From Gracilibacillus dipsosauri (lineage in GTDB: Bacteria > Bacillota > Bacilli > Bacillales > Amphibacillaceae): 64,000 bases of DNA. The number at the start of each line of letters is the position of its first letter. Positions within the stretch are counted from its first letter, which is position 1. The notes beneath the pieces were generated by a model. The model was given only the letters and a program-made list of their open reading frames with translations, had not been told where the DNA came from and searched no databases. Both the position numbers and the translations under genes were made by a program. This document shows positions 15,692-26,697 of the stretch, piece after piece. The DNA is taken from contig NZ_QGTD01000005.1 in the NCBI RefSeq assembly GCF_003176895.1, positions 248,001 to 312,000 on the forward strand, written 5' to 3'.

Positions 15692-17344
15692 TTATTCATT
15701 TGTTGGGTGTACTGCTTCATATAAGAGATTTTCAAGCTCTTTCGTATACACATCCTTTTGCTCATCTGTCCATTTAAAAATATGTTGCATTTCATCTATA
15801 ACAGCATCTTTTTCCTGCTGAACCCAGTTTATGTCAAAGAAAAGCGCTCCTGTTCTTCGAATAAAGAAATCAACAGGTTTACACGTTAATTCGTGCTCTA
15901 TACTATACAGAAGCATTGCCTTTGTTACAGGATGAATGTCTGAATCATCCTCTAAAGCTTTCTTATAATAGTCAAATAATTTTGGAACATTAGATCCATA
16001 GCGAAGGATAAGAAGTTTTGTCTCTTCCTTTGTTAGCCCTATCTTCATTCCGTCCTTAACCTGTTCTTTAGCATAAGCCACAAAGCCTTTTGAACCACCA
16101 ACATCTCCACCTGAAATTGGTAAATGCTTCGTATTGCTCGGCTTAAATACCCTTTTTTCTTTTTCAATCATTTTATCAACAATTACTTTTACTACATCCT
16201 CTGCCATCTTGCGATATCCAGTTAGTTTTCCTCCAGCTATTGAGATAAGACCAGAGCTTGATTCGAATATTTCATCCTTTCTAGAAATCTCAGAAGGGTC
16301 TTTACCTTCTTCATAAATGAGAGGTCTTAGTCCTGCCCAGCTTGATTCCACATCTTGTGAAGAAATATCTAGGTTCGGGAACATAAACTGAATAGCATTT
16401 ATTACATAGTCACGATCTGATTCGGTCATTGTTGGATGGGCAATATCGCCTTTATATACTGTATCTGTCGTTCCAACATACGTTTTCCCATCTCGTGGTA
16501 TGGCAAATACCATTCTACCGTCAGGCGTATCAAAATAGATCGCTTGTTGCAATGGAAATTTTGATTGATCAAAAACAAGATGTATTCCTTTTGTCAGCTG
16601 AAGTGTCTTTCCTTTTTTCGATTGATCTATTTCTCTAATTGTATCCACCCACGGACCAGAGGCATTGACAATGTACTGCCCATGAATATGATGGGTCTCA
16701 TCATTTAACTGATCCTTAATCTGAACACCAATAACCTTGCCATCTTCATAGATAAGATCATCTACTTTTGCGTAGTTCAGAGCAAGTGCTCCCTTTTCTA
16801 CCGCTTTTTTCATTACTTCCATTGTTAATCTTGCGTCATCAGTTTTGTACTCCACATAATAACCGGCACCTTTTAGACCTTCACTCTTTAAAAGTGGTTC
16901 ACGCTTGAGTGCCTCTTGCTTATTAAACATTTTTCTTCTTTCTGATTTTTTAACCCCTGCTAAAAAATCATACACCCTTAGTCCAATATTAGTGGATAAC
17001 GGGCCAAATGTACCCTTTTCATAGAATGGAAGCATCATCCATTCTGGTGTGGTAACATGAGGTCCGTTCTCATAGACAATTTCTCTTTCCTTGCCGACCT
17101 CTGCAACCATTTTTACTTCAAATTGTTTTAAATACCTAAGTCCTCCATGAACAAGCTTTGTTGATCTACTTGATGTACCCGCAGCAAAATCTTGCATTTC
17201 AAAAACGGCTACACGAAGGCCACGTAGAGCAGCATCTAGTGCGATACCTGCTCCAGTTATTCCGCCACCAATAATAATCATATCAAGCGGCGTCTCCTTC
17301 ATTTGTTGGTAAGTATTTTTGCGATTCAAACTAGAAAAAGTCAT
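15692..17344 (-). CDS. glpD: aerobic glycerol-3-phosphate dehydrogenase
   Basis: 550 residues. FAD-binding Rossmann motif DMIIIGGGITGAGIALDAALRG (21-42), then the GlpD signature AAGTSSRSTKLVHGGLRYLKQ and the C-terminal DAO_C domain (SIEHELTCKPVDFFIRRTGALFFD). It oxidises sn-glycerol-3-phosphate to dihydroxyacetone phosphate at the membrane, passing electrons to quinone. The start ATG has AGAAGGGGAC upstream, a G-rich site complementary to the C-rich segment of the putative sRNA at 982. It lies 25 bp after glpK. Confidence 0.95.
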   Translation of the reverse strand: MTFSSLNRKNTYQQMKETPLDMIIIGGGITGAGIALDAALRGLRVAVFEMQDFAAGTSSRSTKLVHGGLRYLKQFEVKMVAEVGKEREIVYENGPHVTTPEWMMLPFYEKGTFGPLSTNIGLRVYDFLAGVKKSERRKMFNKQEALKREPLLKSEGLKGAGYYVEYKTDDARLTMEVMKKAVEKGALALNYAKVDDLIYEDGKVIGVQIKDQLNDETHHIHGQYIVNASGPWVDTIREIDQSKKGKTLQLTKGIHLVFDQSKFPLQQAIYFDTPDGRMVFAIPRDGKTYVGTTDTVYKGDIAHPTMTESDRDYVINAIQFMFPNLDISSQDVESSWAGLRPLIYEEGKDPSEISRKDEIFESSSGLISIAGGKLTGYRKMAEDVVKVIVDKMIEKEKRVFKPSNTKHLPISGGDVGGSKGFVAYAKEQVKDGMKIGLTKEETKLLILRYGSNVPKLFDYYKKALEDDSDIHPVTKAMLLYSIEHELTCKPVDFFIRRTGALFFDINWVQQEKDAVIDEMQHIFKWTDEQKDVYTKELENLLYEAVHPTNE

Positions 17345-17369
17345 AATAGATGTCCCCTTCTTTTTGTTT

Positions 17370-18890
<1,521 letters not shown>

Positions 18891-18905
18891 CTATATTAAA
18901 TGTCT

Positions 18906-19748
18906 TTATACAACCTTGTCACTGGCTTTTTCTGCTATGTTTGTATTATTTTTTCTTAATTCTTTAGAGACAGCTACTATAACAATTACTAACACAACAG
19001 CTGACATGATCCAAAATAATGCTGTTATTTCCCCTAGGAAGAACGCATTATAAAATACGGCGCCATAAACACCACCAATAATCGGACCAAATACTGGTAT
19101 GGCGGCATAACCCCAATCTGAGGACCCTTTGCCGATAATAGGTAATACTGCATGGGCAATTCGTGGACCTAGATCTCTTGCTGGGTTTATAGCATAGCCA
19201 GTTGTTCCACCTAAAGACACTCCGATCGCAACAATTAATAACCCTACGATTGCTGGATTGAGACCGTCTGTAAAATCATTAGCACCAATGAACAAAAGCC
19301 CCATAATTAATACAAATGTACCGATCATTTCACTTAATAAATTGGATGGCAGACTTCTTACTGCAGGATCTGTTGAAAAAACAGCTAACTTTGCCCCTTT
19401 ATCTTCTGTTTTGCCCCAATGAGAAAGATATTGAAGAAATACAATAACTGCACCAATAAAAGCACCTATTAGCTGAGCTGTAATATAAGTCGGCACTTTT
19501 GACCAAGGAAATTCACCTATCGCTGCGAACGCTAAGGTCACGGCAGGATTTACATGCGCATCGGAAACATTACCAACAGCGTAAACTGCCATTGCCACAG
19601 CTAACCCCCAGCCAATCGTAATCACTACCCATCCAGCACCTTCCGCTTTTGTCTTTTTTAATACTACTCCACCAACTACTCCTCCACCGAAAATAATGAG
19701 GATCATAGTTCCAATTAATTCTGCCACAAATTCAGACACTTTACTCAC
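18906..19748 (-). CDS. glpF: glycerol uptake facilitator (aquaglyceroporin, MIP family)
   Basis: 280 residues with six membrane helices. Both pore loops are seen: NPAVT (67-71) and NPARDLGPR (188-196); the Asp/Arg after the second NPA favours glycerol over water. A helix-rich C-terminus ends in ELRKNNTNIAEK. The start is a GTG: either 19748, which overlaps the AAGGGG ribosome binding site, or the GTG at 19739 with better spacing. It is the first structural gene after the GlpP-controlled terminator. Confidence 0.93.
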   Translation of the reverse strand: MSKVSEFVAELIGTMILIIFGGGVVGGVVLKKTKAEGAGWVVITIGWGLAVAMAVYAVGNVSDAHVNPAVTLAFAAIGEFPWSKVPTYITAQLIGAFIGAVIVFLQYLSHWGKTEDKGAKLAVFSTDPAVRSLPSNLLSEMIGTFVLIMGLLFIGANDFTDGLNPAIVGLLIVAIGVSLGGTTGYAINPARDLGPRIAHAVLPIIGKGSSDWGYAAIPVFGPIIGGVYGAVFYNAFFLGEITALFWIMSAVVLVIVIVAVSKELRKNNTNIAEKASDKVV

Positions 19749-19808
19749 CCCTTATAGTTTAAATTACCCTTAAAATTACAAGTCATAACACGAAATTAGT
19801 TAGAGTAC

Positions 19809-19875
19809 AAAAAAAGTCCACACTAACAATATCCATACTTCCCCCAAGGAAGTACTAAATATTGCAGTGTGGACT
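19809..19875 (-). promoter_or_regulatory. GlpP-responsive leader terminator (antitermination site) upstream of glpF
   Basis: On the minus strand AGTCCACACT (complement of 19866-19875) pairs with AGTGTGGACT (complement of 19815-19824) and is followed by TTTTTT. An inner stem TACTTCC/GGAAGTA (arms 19848-19854 and 19836-19842) tops it. The terminator stands about 60 bp before the glpF start and just after glpP. In Bacillus subtilis GlpP with glycerol-3-phosphate binds such a leader and lets transcription continue. Structure and position are seen; the mechanism is by analogy. Confidence 0.8.
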
Positions 19876-19972
19876 CCATTTCTCCAACACATTCGTTAAC
19901 TTGTTGCTTCTAAGCATAACTTATAAATAAAACGCTGTCAATCCTATTTTTTGTTTGAAATGCATCCCTTAT

Positions 19973-20524
19973 TTAGAATTCAAATTCCCACAAAGCATTA
20001 TTCGAGGTTGTGACAGCAATAGCTCCTGCATTAGAGGCTTGATTGACTTGTTCTTTTGTATTAATTAAGCCACCTGCTATAACCGGAATTCCAGTGTCCA
20101 CGGCGACTTCTTCTATTACGGAAGGTATAATACCTGGAAGGACTTCGACATAATTCGGTTTGGATTGTTCGACTAATCTTTTACTATTTTGCAAAGCAAG
20201 GCTATCCAATGCAAATAACCGTTGAATCGCTATTACTTCATTCTTTTTAGCTAATGCTATTACATTAGCACGTGTAGATATCACACCATCGACTTTTACG
20301 ACACGAATTAAGTATTCCATTCCGTAACGATCTACTTTTAAACCATTAATCAAATCGGTATGAACTAAAACCTTTTTTCCCCGTTTATGTGCATAATTCA
20401 CCATTTGATGAATTTGAGCTATTCTCGTTTCAAGTAAAATTAAGATTTCGAAATTACTATGGGCTATTCTTTCAAAATCCTTCATTTTTCTTGCTGCTGG
20501 TAAGACTCCAGATAATTTTATCAA
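19973..20524 (-). CDS. glpP: glycerol operon antiterminator
   Basis: 183 residues, full length for GlpP, an RNA-binding TIM-barrel-like protein that senses glycerol-3-phosphate. Recognisable segments are LSGVLPAARKMKDFERIAHS, KRGKKVLVHTDLINGLKVDRYGMEYL, VDGVISTRANVIALAKK, YVEVLPGIIPSVI and PVIAGGLINTKEQV. It starts with TTG, with TGGAG 9 nt upstream. It is the first gene of the cluster; its target leader lies between it and glpF. Confidence 0.93.
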   Translation of the reverse strand: MIKLSGVLPAARKMKDFERIAHSNFEILILLETRIAQIHQMVNYAHKRGKKVLVHTDLINGLKVDRYGMEYLIRVVKVDGVISTRANVIALAKKNEVIAIQRLFALDSLALQNSKRLVEQSKPNYVEVLPGIIPSVIEEVAVDTGIPVIAGGLINTKEQVNQASNAGAIAVTTSNNALWEFEF

Positions 20525-20889
20525 TGATTACAACTCCAATTCTATCTTCACTTTTTCTTTATTAATTAGGGAAATTTCTGAATATTCCCAATAAAAAATA
20601 TTTGCGCAACCATTCGTTTTAGCTTAAACTAGTAATGTTCCTGTTTTTCTTTCCCCTTGATTATACATGATTCTTCTAGCTGTGGTAGCGAAAAATTATT
20701 CAATTCGACAAATTCATGTTATGATAGTAAAGGTGTCTATTTATATTCATTTCTAAGCCAATTCCTCTATCCAACTCCAACCAATGAAACGTTGTGCGAT
20801 TTTCGCGCAAGGACGATCAACAATTCGTACTTAATTTTTACGAAATGTTCCATATCATACAACAATATTTTTGAAAGGAAGTGGGATAA
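20525..20889. other. intergenic region between divergent glpP and ppc
   Basis: No gene is seen. It must hold promoters for both genes, but no convincing -35/-10 pair was found. A 7-bp hairpin, TTGTGCG with CGCGCAA (20792-20810, loop ATTTT, one G-T pair), lies about 80 bp before ppc and is not followed by a T-run. No cre or riboswitch pattern was recognised. Confidence 0.5.
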
Positions 20890-23640
20890 ATGGGAGTAAA
20901 ATCTGACGAGAAAACAATTTCCTTACTTAAAGATGTGGAGTACTTAACGAAAATTTTAGATGATGTCTTATTACATGAAGGCGGAGAAGAATTATTAGAT
21001 AAAATCAAGAAAATCCGTGAACTTTCTACAAATGTTCGTGATACTAGTACCCAGGCAACACAAAAAGAAATTAAGGAAGCAATCCAATCCCTTGATCCTA
21101 GTTTACGTCAAAATGTAATTCGAGCGTTTTCTATTCACTTACATTTAATCAATGTTGCGGAACAGAACTACCGGACTCGTCGTCGACGCGAATATCAGGC
21201 TCAAGATGCCAACATCATACAGCCTGGTTCACTTGAAGCGGGTGTGAAGCAATTAGTTGATAATAACGTAACCCCTGAACAAATCACTGAATTATTAGAT
21301 AAGCTTTCTCTTGAATTAATTATGACAGCACACCCAACAGAAGCAACTAGAAGAACGATACTACAAATCCATAAACGGATTGCAAAACTATTAACTGCTT
21401 GGGATTATTCTTATACACGATATGAGAAAAAATTGATTAAAGAGAAAATTTATAATGAAATTACCATTCTTTGGCAAACACAAGAAATTAGGCAGAAAAA
21501 ACCTTCTGTAATGAAGGAAGTATCCAACGGTCTTTATTATTTCTATCATGTCTTATTTGATGTATTACCTAGAATTCACGATGATTTAGAAGATCTTCTT
21601 TTTGAAAAATATAATCAACGTTGGAACATTCCATCCTTTCTCCGATTTGGTTCATGGATCGGTGGAGATCGAGACGGAAATCCTTTTGTAAAAGCAACTA
21701 CTACATTCGAAACCATTAAACGTCATCGTCGATTAGTCCTTAAAAAATATAAAGATTCACTAACCATCTTAAAGGATCGTTTGAGTCATTCTGATACGAA
21801 GATTGAAGTGAGTAAGGAGCTTCGTGAATCCATAGAGTTAGATAAAAAAGCTTTAGGAGAAGAAGGATGGCATAAGGAAGACGAAGTGTATCGCGTTAAA
21901 TTAGCTTATATGCTTAAAAAATTAGCCTATACTGAACAGGATGATGAACGAGGATATTCCGAATCAGAGGAGCTTTTAGCAGATCTTAATCTTATTCGTG
22001 ATAGTATGAAACTGCATCACCCAAACAAGAATCCGGTTAAATTATTAAGAAAAGTTGCTCGCCAGGTAGATTTATTTGGATTTCATTTAGCATCATTAGA
22101 TATACGTAACCATAGTGGTGAGCATGAAGCAGCACTGACAGAAATTTTTAATAATGTAAGCATTACAGATAATTATAAAAACCTAAGTGAAGAAGAAAAG
22201 GTACAAACTTTAATCAGTGTTTTAGAAAATCCTCGTCCTATGATCTCGATATATGATGAGTTCACACCGGAAACATTAGAGGTAATTGATACCTTCCGTA
22301 TGATAAAACGGGCTCAGGACACCTTTGGATTACGTGCAATTGAAGTCTATTTAATCAGTATGACAGACAATGTCAGTGACTTATTAGAGGTACTTGTATT
22401 AGCAAAAGAAGCAGGACTATATCGCGTGTATCCTGATGGTAAAGTAGTAAGTCGTATACACATTGCCCCACTACTTGAAACCATTGATGATTTAAAGAAT
22501 GGTCCAGAAATGATTCAAAAGCTATTAGATATTCCTTTATATCGTAAGCATATTGAAGCTCGTGGCAACCATCAAGAGGTCATGCTCGGGTATTCAGATG
22601 GTAGTAAAGATGGAGGAAATATTACAGCAAATTGGGAACTTTATAGTGCACAGCAAGAAATTCACGCTATTGCATCTAAATATGGAGTGAAGCTAAAATT
22701 CTTCCATGGACGTGGCGGTTCGCTTGGACGTGGTGGTGGTCCACTTTATTCAAGTCTATTATCACAGCCTCCTGTTACACTTGGAGATGGTGTAAAAATA
22801 ACTGAACAGGGAGAAGTATTATCATCTAGATACCTTTTAGAAGACATTGCTTACCGAAGTCTAGAGCAAGCCACATCTACTTTAATTACAGGTATTCTCG
22901 GTATCAATGATGAAAGCTCTACTATGCAACCAACTCCAGAAGAAGAACAAGCAATGGGCATCATTTCAGAATATGCCTTGAAAAAATATCAATCCCTAGT
23001 ATTTGATGAACCAGGATTTATTAAATACTTTAATCAAGCAACACCATTGCATGAGCTTGGTGATCTAAATATTGGTTCTCGTCCAATGAAACGTAAAGGT
23101 AGCGATAATTTGGAAGATCTACGCGCCATTCCTTGGGTATTTGCATGGACTCAATCAAGACAGTTGTTACCTGCCTGGTTCGCGACAGGAACTGGCTTTA
23201 AAAAATATCTAGATGAAACTAATAATTTAGAATTTTTACAAAATATGTATAAGCACTGGCCATTCTTTACGGCAACAATAGATAATTTACAAATGGCTCT
23301 TACAAAGGCAGATCTTGAAACAGCAAAAGAATATGCTAACATGGTCGAGGATCCTGACATTCGTGACCGAATATTTGGTCAAATTGAAGAGGAATATCAT
23401 ATAACAAAAGATATTATTTTGAAAATTACAGGACAAGAAGAATTGCTTGATAATAAGACAAATATTAAAGAATCAGTACGTGTACGTAATCCATTAATTG
23501 ATCCGTTAAATCAATTACAGGTTCAATTAATTTCTAAACTACGGAACACAGATGAAAACAGTGAAGAATATCAAGAATTATTGTTGGAAGCTTTATTAAC
23601 CATCAATGGTGTTGCGGCAGGTCTTCGCAACACTGGCTGA
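20890..23640 (+). CDS. ppc: phosphoenolpyruvate carboxylase
   Basis: 916 residues, full length. All catalytic signatures are present: ELIMTAHPTEATRR (the essential His), GSWIGGDRDGNPFV, LGYSDGSKDGG and the FHGRGGSLGRGGGP loop, with the C-terminal NGVAAGLRNTG. It carboxylates phosphoenolpyruvate to oxaloacetate in the cytosol (anaplerosis). The ATG is preceded by AAAGGAAGTGG. It is monocistronic, with a terminator after the stop. Many bacilli use pyruvate carboxylase instead, so possession of ppc is mildly informative about the lineage. Confidence 0.97.
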   Translation: MGVKSDEKTISLLKDVEYLTKILDDVLLHEGGEELLDKIKKIRELSTNVRDTSTQATQKEIKEAIQSLDPSLRQNVIRAFSIHLHLINVAEQNYRTRRRREYQAQDANIIQPGSLEAGVKQLVDNNVTPEQITELLDKLSLELIMTAHPTEATRRTILQIHKRIAKLLTAWDYSYTRYEKKLIKEKIYNEITILWQTQEIRQKKPSVMKEVSNGLYYFYHVLFDVLPRIHDDLEDLLFEKYNQRWNIPSFLRFGSWIGGDRDGNPFVKATTTFETIKRHRRLVLKKYKDSLTILKDRLSHSDTKIEVSKELRESIELDKKALGEEGWHKEDEVYRVKLAYMLKKLAYTEQDDERGYSESEELLADLNLIRDSMKLHHPNKNPVKLLRKVARQVDLFGFHLASLDIRNHSGEHEAALTEIFNNVSITDNYKNLSEEEKVQTLISVLENPRPMISIYDEFTPETLEVIDTFRMIKRAQDTFGLRAIEVYLISMTDNVSDLLEVLVLAKEAGLYRVYPDGKVVSRIHIAPLLETIDDLKNGPEMIQKLLDIPLYRKHIEARGNHQEVMLGYSDGSKDGGNITANWELYSAQQEIHAIASKYGVKLKFFHGRGGSLGRGGGPLYSSLLSQPPVTLGDGVKITEQGEVLSSRYLLEDIAYRSLEQATSTLITGILGINDESSTMQPTPEEEQAMGIISEYALKKYQSLVFDEPGFIKYFNQATPLHELGDLNIGSRPMKRKGSDNLEDLRAIPWVFAWTQSRQLLPAWFATGTGFKKYLDETNNLEFLQNMYKHWPFFTATIDNLQMALTKADLETAKEYANMVEDPDIRDRIFGQIEEEYHITKDIILKITGQEELLDNKTNIKESVRVRNPLIDPLNQLQVQLISKLRNTDENSEEYQELLLEALLTINGVAAGLRNTG

Positions 23641-23651
23641 TTCACTTTTCA

Positions 23652-23689
23652 AACCTTTGGGCATAAATTAAATGCTCAAAGGTTTTTTT
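23652..23689 (+). terminator. ppc terminator
   Basis: AACCTTTGGGCAT (23652-23664) pairs with ATGCTCAAAGGTT (23672-23684), 13 bp with one G-T pair, followed by TTTTTTT. Confidence 0.9.
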
Positions 23690-23832
23690 ATTTTCATAGG
23701 CGGGTAAAGAATTAGTAAGTTAGAAAATTAAATGTGTCTATTTTTTGAAGGAAAAGTTACAAAATTGTGAACAAGTGTGTTATACTGTAACTGGAAACAC
23801 TTACAAATAATTAATTTGCCTATGAGGTGATC

Positions 23833-24117
23833 ATGATGGATATATTATTGATATTCTTGTTAATATTTAGCTTTACACCATTTTTACTTTGGGGTGACAA
23901 CTGGAAAAAAACAGCGTTATTCCAAATTCCATTTATTTTAGGTGCATGGTATACATTTATAAAATTTGTTTCCGTTGGTATCGCACCACATGAAAGTTAC
24001 CTTTGGATCCTATTCTTTGCTAACCTAGTATATGGACATATTGCCTTTACCATTATGTTATTAGAAATGCGAAAATCATTAAAAGCACGCCAAGGCTTTG
24101 TTCAACATAATAATTAA
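23833..24117 (+). CDS. small three-helix membrane protein of unknown function
   Basis: 94-95 residues with three hydrophobic helices: ILLIFLLIFSFTPFLLWG, LFQIPFILGAWYTFIKFVSVG and LWILFFANLVYGHIAFTIMLLEM, ending in the basic KSLKARQGF. No family recognised. The ATG at 23833 or 23836 follows GAGGTG; the GTG at 23827 overlaps that site. A candidate promoter, TTACAA (23757-23762), 18 bp, TATACT (23781-23786), lies upstream and a terminator follows, so it is a single-gene unit. Confidence 0.75.
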   Translation: MMDILLIFLLIFSFTPFLLWGDNWKKTALFQIPFILGAWYTFIKFVSVGIAPHESYLWILFFANLVYGHIAFTIMLLEMRKSLKARQGFVQHNN

Positions 24118-24142
24118 AAATGAGAATTGTACATGTATGATC

Positions 24143-24170
24143 GAGAAGGTAAATAACACCTTCTCTTTTT
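24143..24170 (+). terminator. terminator after the small membrane protein
   Basis: GAGAAGGT (24143-24150) pairs with ACCTTCTC (24158-24165), followed by TTTTT. Confidence 0.88.
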
Positions 24171-24261
24171 ATTGTTCAAATATTAGGGTTACTTGTTGTA
24201 TGTATGCGCTACCTTCAGTATAATTTGAATTAAGTTCGTAATCTGTCCGAGGAGGATTAAC

Positions 24262-25389
24262 ATGAATATAATAGTTGCTCCAGATTCTTTTAAAGGAAGT
24301 TTATCCGCTACAGAGGTAGCTATGACAATAAAAAATGCTCTAGAGGAAATCGCTGAGGATACTGTTACAATTAAGCCAATGGCTGATGGTGGTGAAGGAA
24401 CGATTGAGGCTATTCTGTCTTCTACTAATGGAAATGCTGTATCTGTTTCCACATCCGGGCCATTAGGTAATCCCATTGATACCTATTATGCTATCATCGA
24501 TGAAAACATAGCAGTCATTGAAACCGCATTACATGCAGGAATTATCCAAGTAAAGGAAGAAGATAGAGATCCCAACCTAACCACCACTTATGGCATAGGA
24601 GAAGCGATATTAGATGCTTTAGAAAGAGGTTGTTCTTCATTTATTATTGGTTTAGGTGGAAGTGCAACTAATGATGGTGGACTTGGAATGCTACAAGCAC
24701 TTGGATTAGAGGCATATGATGAAGATGGAAAGAAGCTCGGTCCCTTTGGACAAGACCTGTTAAACATCCACTCCATTAATTTATCAAAGCTTGATCCACG
24801 CTTAAAAAATACCCATTTCCAAATTGCTTGTGATGTCGACAATCCTTTATGCGGAGACAATGGAGCATCAGCAATCTATGGACCGCAAAAAGGGGCAACG
24901 GATGAGCAAATAACACACTTTGACGATGCATTAGATTACTTTGCCAATCTTATAGAAAAGGAATTCAATATAAACGTGAAAAATACCCCAGGAGCTGGTG
25001 CAGCTGGTGGCCTAGGCTTTGCATTTCTAGTCTTAAATGGACAACTAGAATCTGGTGCCTCCCTTGTAGCTAAGGCAATTCAATTAAAAAAGGCGATCAC
25101 AAATGCAGATCTTGTTATAACTGGAGAAGGCAAAAGCGATGAACAAACCTTATTCGGTAAAGCCCCTAGCCATGTAGCTGATCTCTCTCAGCAATATGGG
25201 AAGCCATGTCTATTACTTTCAGGTAGCTTAGGTGAAAATAATGAACGTTTACGCGAAAAATTTGCTGGATGCTTCTCTATCACTAATCGACCACTATCCC
25301 TACAGGAATGTATGAAGAATAGTAAAACACTACTATCTGAACAAACAAAGCAAATTCGAACATTAATTAGTTATTTTGGGGTAAGGTAA
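24262..25389 (+). CDS. glycerate kinase (GarK/GlxK family)
   Basis: 375 residues. Start MNIIVAPDSFKGSLSATEV, the motif PMADGGEGT, the glycine-rich GLGGSATNDGGLGMLQALG and TPGAGAAGGLGFA, and the late VITGEGKSDEQTLFGKAP identify the family. It phosphorylates D-glycerate to 2- or 3-phosphoglycerate. A clear GAGGAGG precedes the ATG. It stands alone between ppc and the PRPP synthetase and could drain glycerate made by the dehydrogenases in this window, but nothing links it directly. Confidence 0.93.
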   Translation: MNIIVAPDSFKGSLSATEVAMTIKNALEEIAEDTVTIKPMADGGEGTIEAILSSTNGNAVSVSTSGPLGNPIDTYYAIIDENIAVIETALHAGIIQVKEEDRDPNLTTTYGIGEAILDALERGCSSFIIGLGGSATNDGGLGMLQALGLEAYDEDGKKLGPFGQDLLNIHSINLSKLDPRLKNTHFQIACDVDNPLCGDNGASAIYGPQKGATDEQITHFDDALDYFANLIEKEFNINVKNTPGAGAAGGLGFAFLVLNGQLESGASLVAKAIQLKKAITNADLVITGEGKSDEQTLFGKAPSHVADLSQQYGKPCLLLSGSLGENNERLREKFAGCFSITNRPLSLQECMKNSKTLLSEQTKQIRTLISYFGVR

Positions 25390-25616
25390 GAATTCCATCC
25401 ATGAGGTGCTAACATTCCTCAAGATTCCTCCGAGATAAAGAAGGATAACGAGAGCTTGTGGACAGTTGTGATTTTAGGATGAAATAAAACAACGAATTAC
25501 TTTTCACCTCGAGCCTTTTGCTTTATGATTAGGTAGTTAGCTTTTTTTAATTACAATAAAATTTTCTATGAATTGTTTTATATTTGAAATTTTCACTAAA
25601 GTAGGAGGTTTTTTCC

Positions 25617-26567
25617 TTGAGCAATACTTATCATAATACTAATTTGAGAGTATTTAGCCTTAATTCGAATACAGAACTCGCAAAAGAAATTGCTGATAAT
25701 ATCGGAATTGAACTAGGCGAATCATCTGTAAAAACATTTAGTGATGGCGAAATACAAATTAATATTGAAGAAAGTATTCGTGGTTGTGATGTCTATGTCA
25801 TCCAATCAACTTACGATCCTGTAGAGGATCACATAATGGAATTACTAATCATGGTTGATGCATTAAAACGTGCATCTGCTCGATCGATCAATGTAGTAAT
25901 ACCATATTATGGATATGCCCGTCAGGATCGAAAATCACGTGCCCGTGAACCAATAACCGCAAAACTGATTGCTGATTTAATCCAAAAGGCCGGGGCAAAC
26001 CGAATGATTTCTATTGATTTACACGCTCCTCAAGCCCAAGGATTCTTTAATATACCAGTTGATCCAATCACAGCTGTTCCAATTATTGGCGAATATCTGT
26101 CAAAGAAAAAGCTAAAAGACATAGTTGTTGTGGCACCTGACCATAGCAGTGTATCACGAGCCAGACAGCTCGCAGATCAATTAAAAGCACCTATTGCGAT
26201 AGTCGATCGAAGGGGGCCTAGAGATAATGCATCTACTATTAATGTTGTAGGTGAAGTGAATGGAAAAACCGCTATCATCATTGATGATATAATTGATACA
26301 GGTCGTAGAATAACGACAAGTACCATGACATTATACGCACATGGTGCAACAGAGGTTTATGCTTGTACCACACACCCGGTTTTATCCGGTATAGCTGTAG
26401 AGAAAATTGCTGCTTCTAATTTAGTAGAGTTAATTGTTACTAATACTATTCCATTAACCGAGCATAAAAAAATCGACAAGCTTACCCAGTTAACCGTAGC
26501 ACCAATAGTAGCAGAAGCGATTATCCGATTATACGAACAACAATCTGTAAGCTCCTTATATACATAA
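25617..26567 (+). CDS. prs: ribose-phosphate pyrophosphokinase, divergent paralogue
   Basis: 316 residues, the usual length. It keeps the N-terminal ATP region ([27 protein letters not shown]), the flexible loop [21 protein letters not shown] and [16 protein letters not shown]. The PRPP-binding loop reads [13 protein letters not shown] (about residues 223-235), where typical Prs has DDIIDTAGT. The DRRGPRDN stretch also departs from the usual DKRRPRPN. It starts with TTG after GTAGGAGG. It is not in a glmU-prs-ctc context, so it is probably a second copy, perhaps with changed regulation or acceptor. Confidence 0.88.
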   Translation: MSNTYHNTNLRVFSLNSNTELAKEIADNIGIELGESSVKTFSDGEIQINIEESIRGCDVYVIQSTYDPVEDHIMELLIMVDALKRASARSINVVIPYYGYARQDRKSRAREPITAKLIADLIQKAGANRMISIDLHAPQAQGFFNIPVDPITAVPIIGEYLSKKKLKDIVVVAPDHSSVSRARQLADQLKAPIAIVDRRGPRDNASTINVVGEVNGKTAIIIDDIIDTGRRITTSTMTLYAHGATEVYACTTHPVLSGIAVEKIAASNLVELIVTNTIPLTEHKKIDKLTQLTVAPIVAEAIIRLYEQQSVSSLYT

Positions 26568-26587
26568 TCATAAACAAATGCACCTCC

Positions 26588-26626
26588 ACCCGGACTTTAT
26601 CTATATGATAAAAATCCGGGTTTTTT
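26588..26626 (+). terminator. terminator after the prs paralogue
   Basis: ACCCGGA (26588-26594) pairs with TCCGGGT (26615-26621), with further TTTATC/GATAAA pairing inside, followed by TTTTT. Confidence 0.88.
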
Positions 26627-26697
26627 CTTGTTCATTTTCTCATGCACATTATTTGGGCGGTTATCATAATATGACCATATAAGAGAGGAAGAGGTTT

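Noticed and set aside
20657-20889. T-box or attenuator leader upstream of ppc
   Set aside because: Only a 7-bp hairpin without T-run; no T-box core and no terminator is seen.
23787-23802. cre site near the small membrane protein gene (23833)
   Set aside because: The sequence CTGGAAACACTTACAA breaks the central CG required by the consensus.
26627-26697. TPP riboswitch ahead of the TauC/ThiX-like permease
   Set aside because: The gap of about 70 bp is too short and lacks the conserved THI-box sequences.
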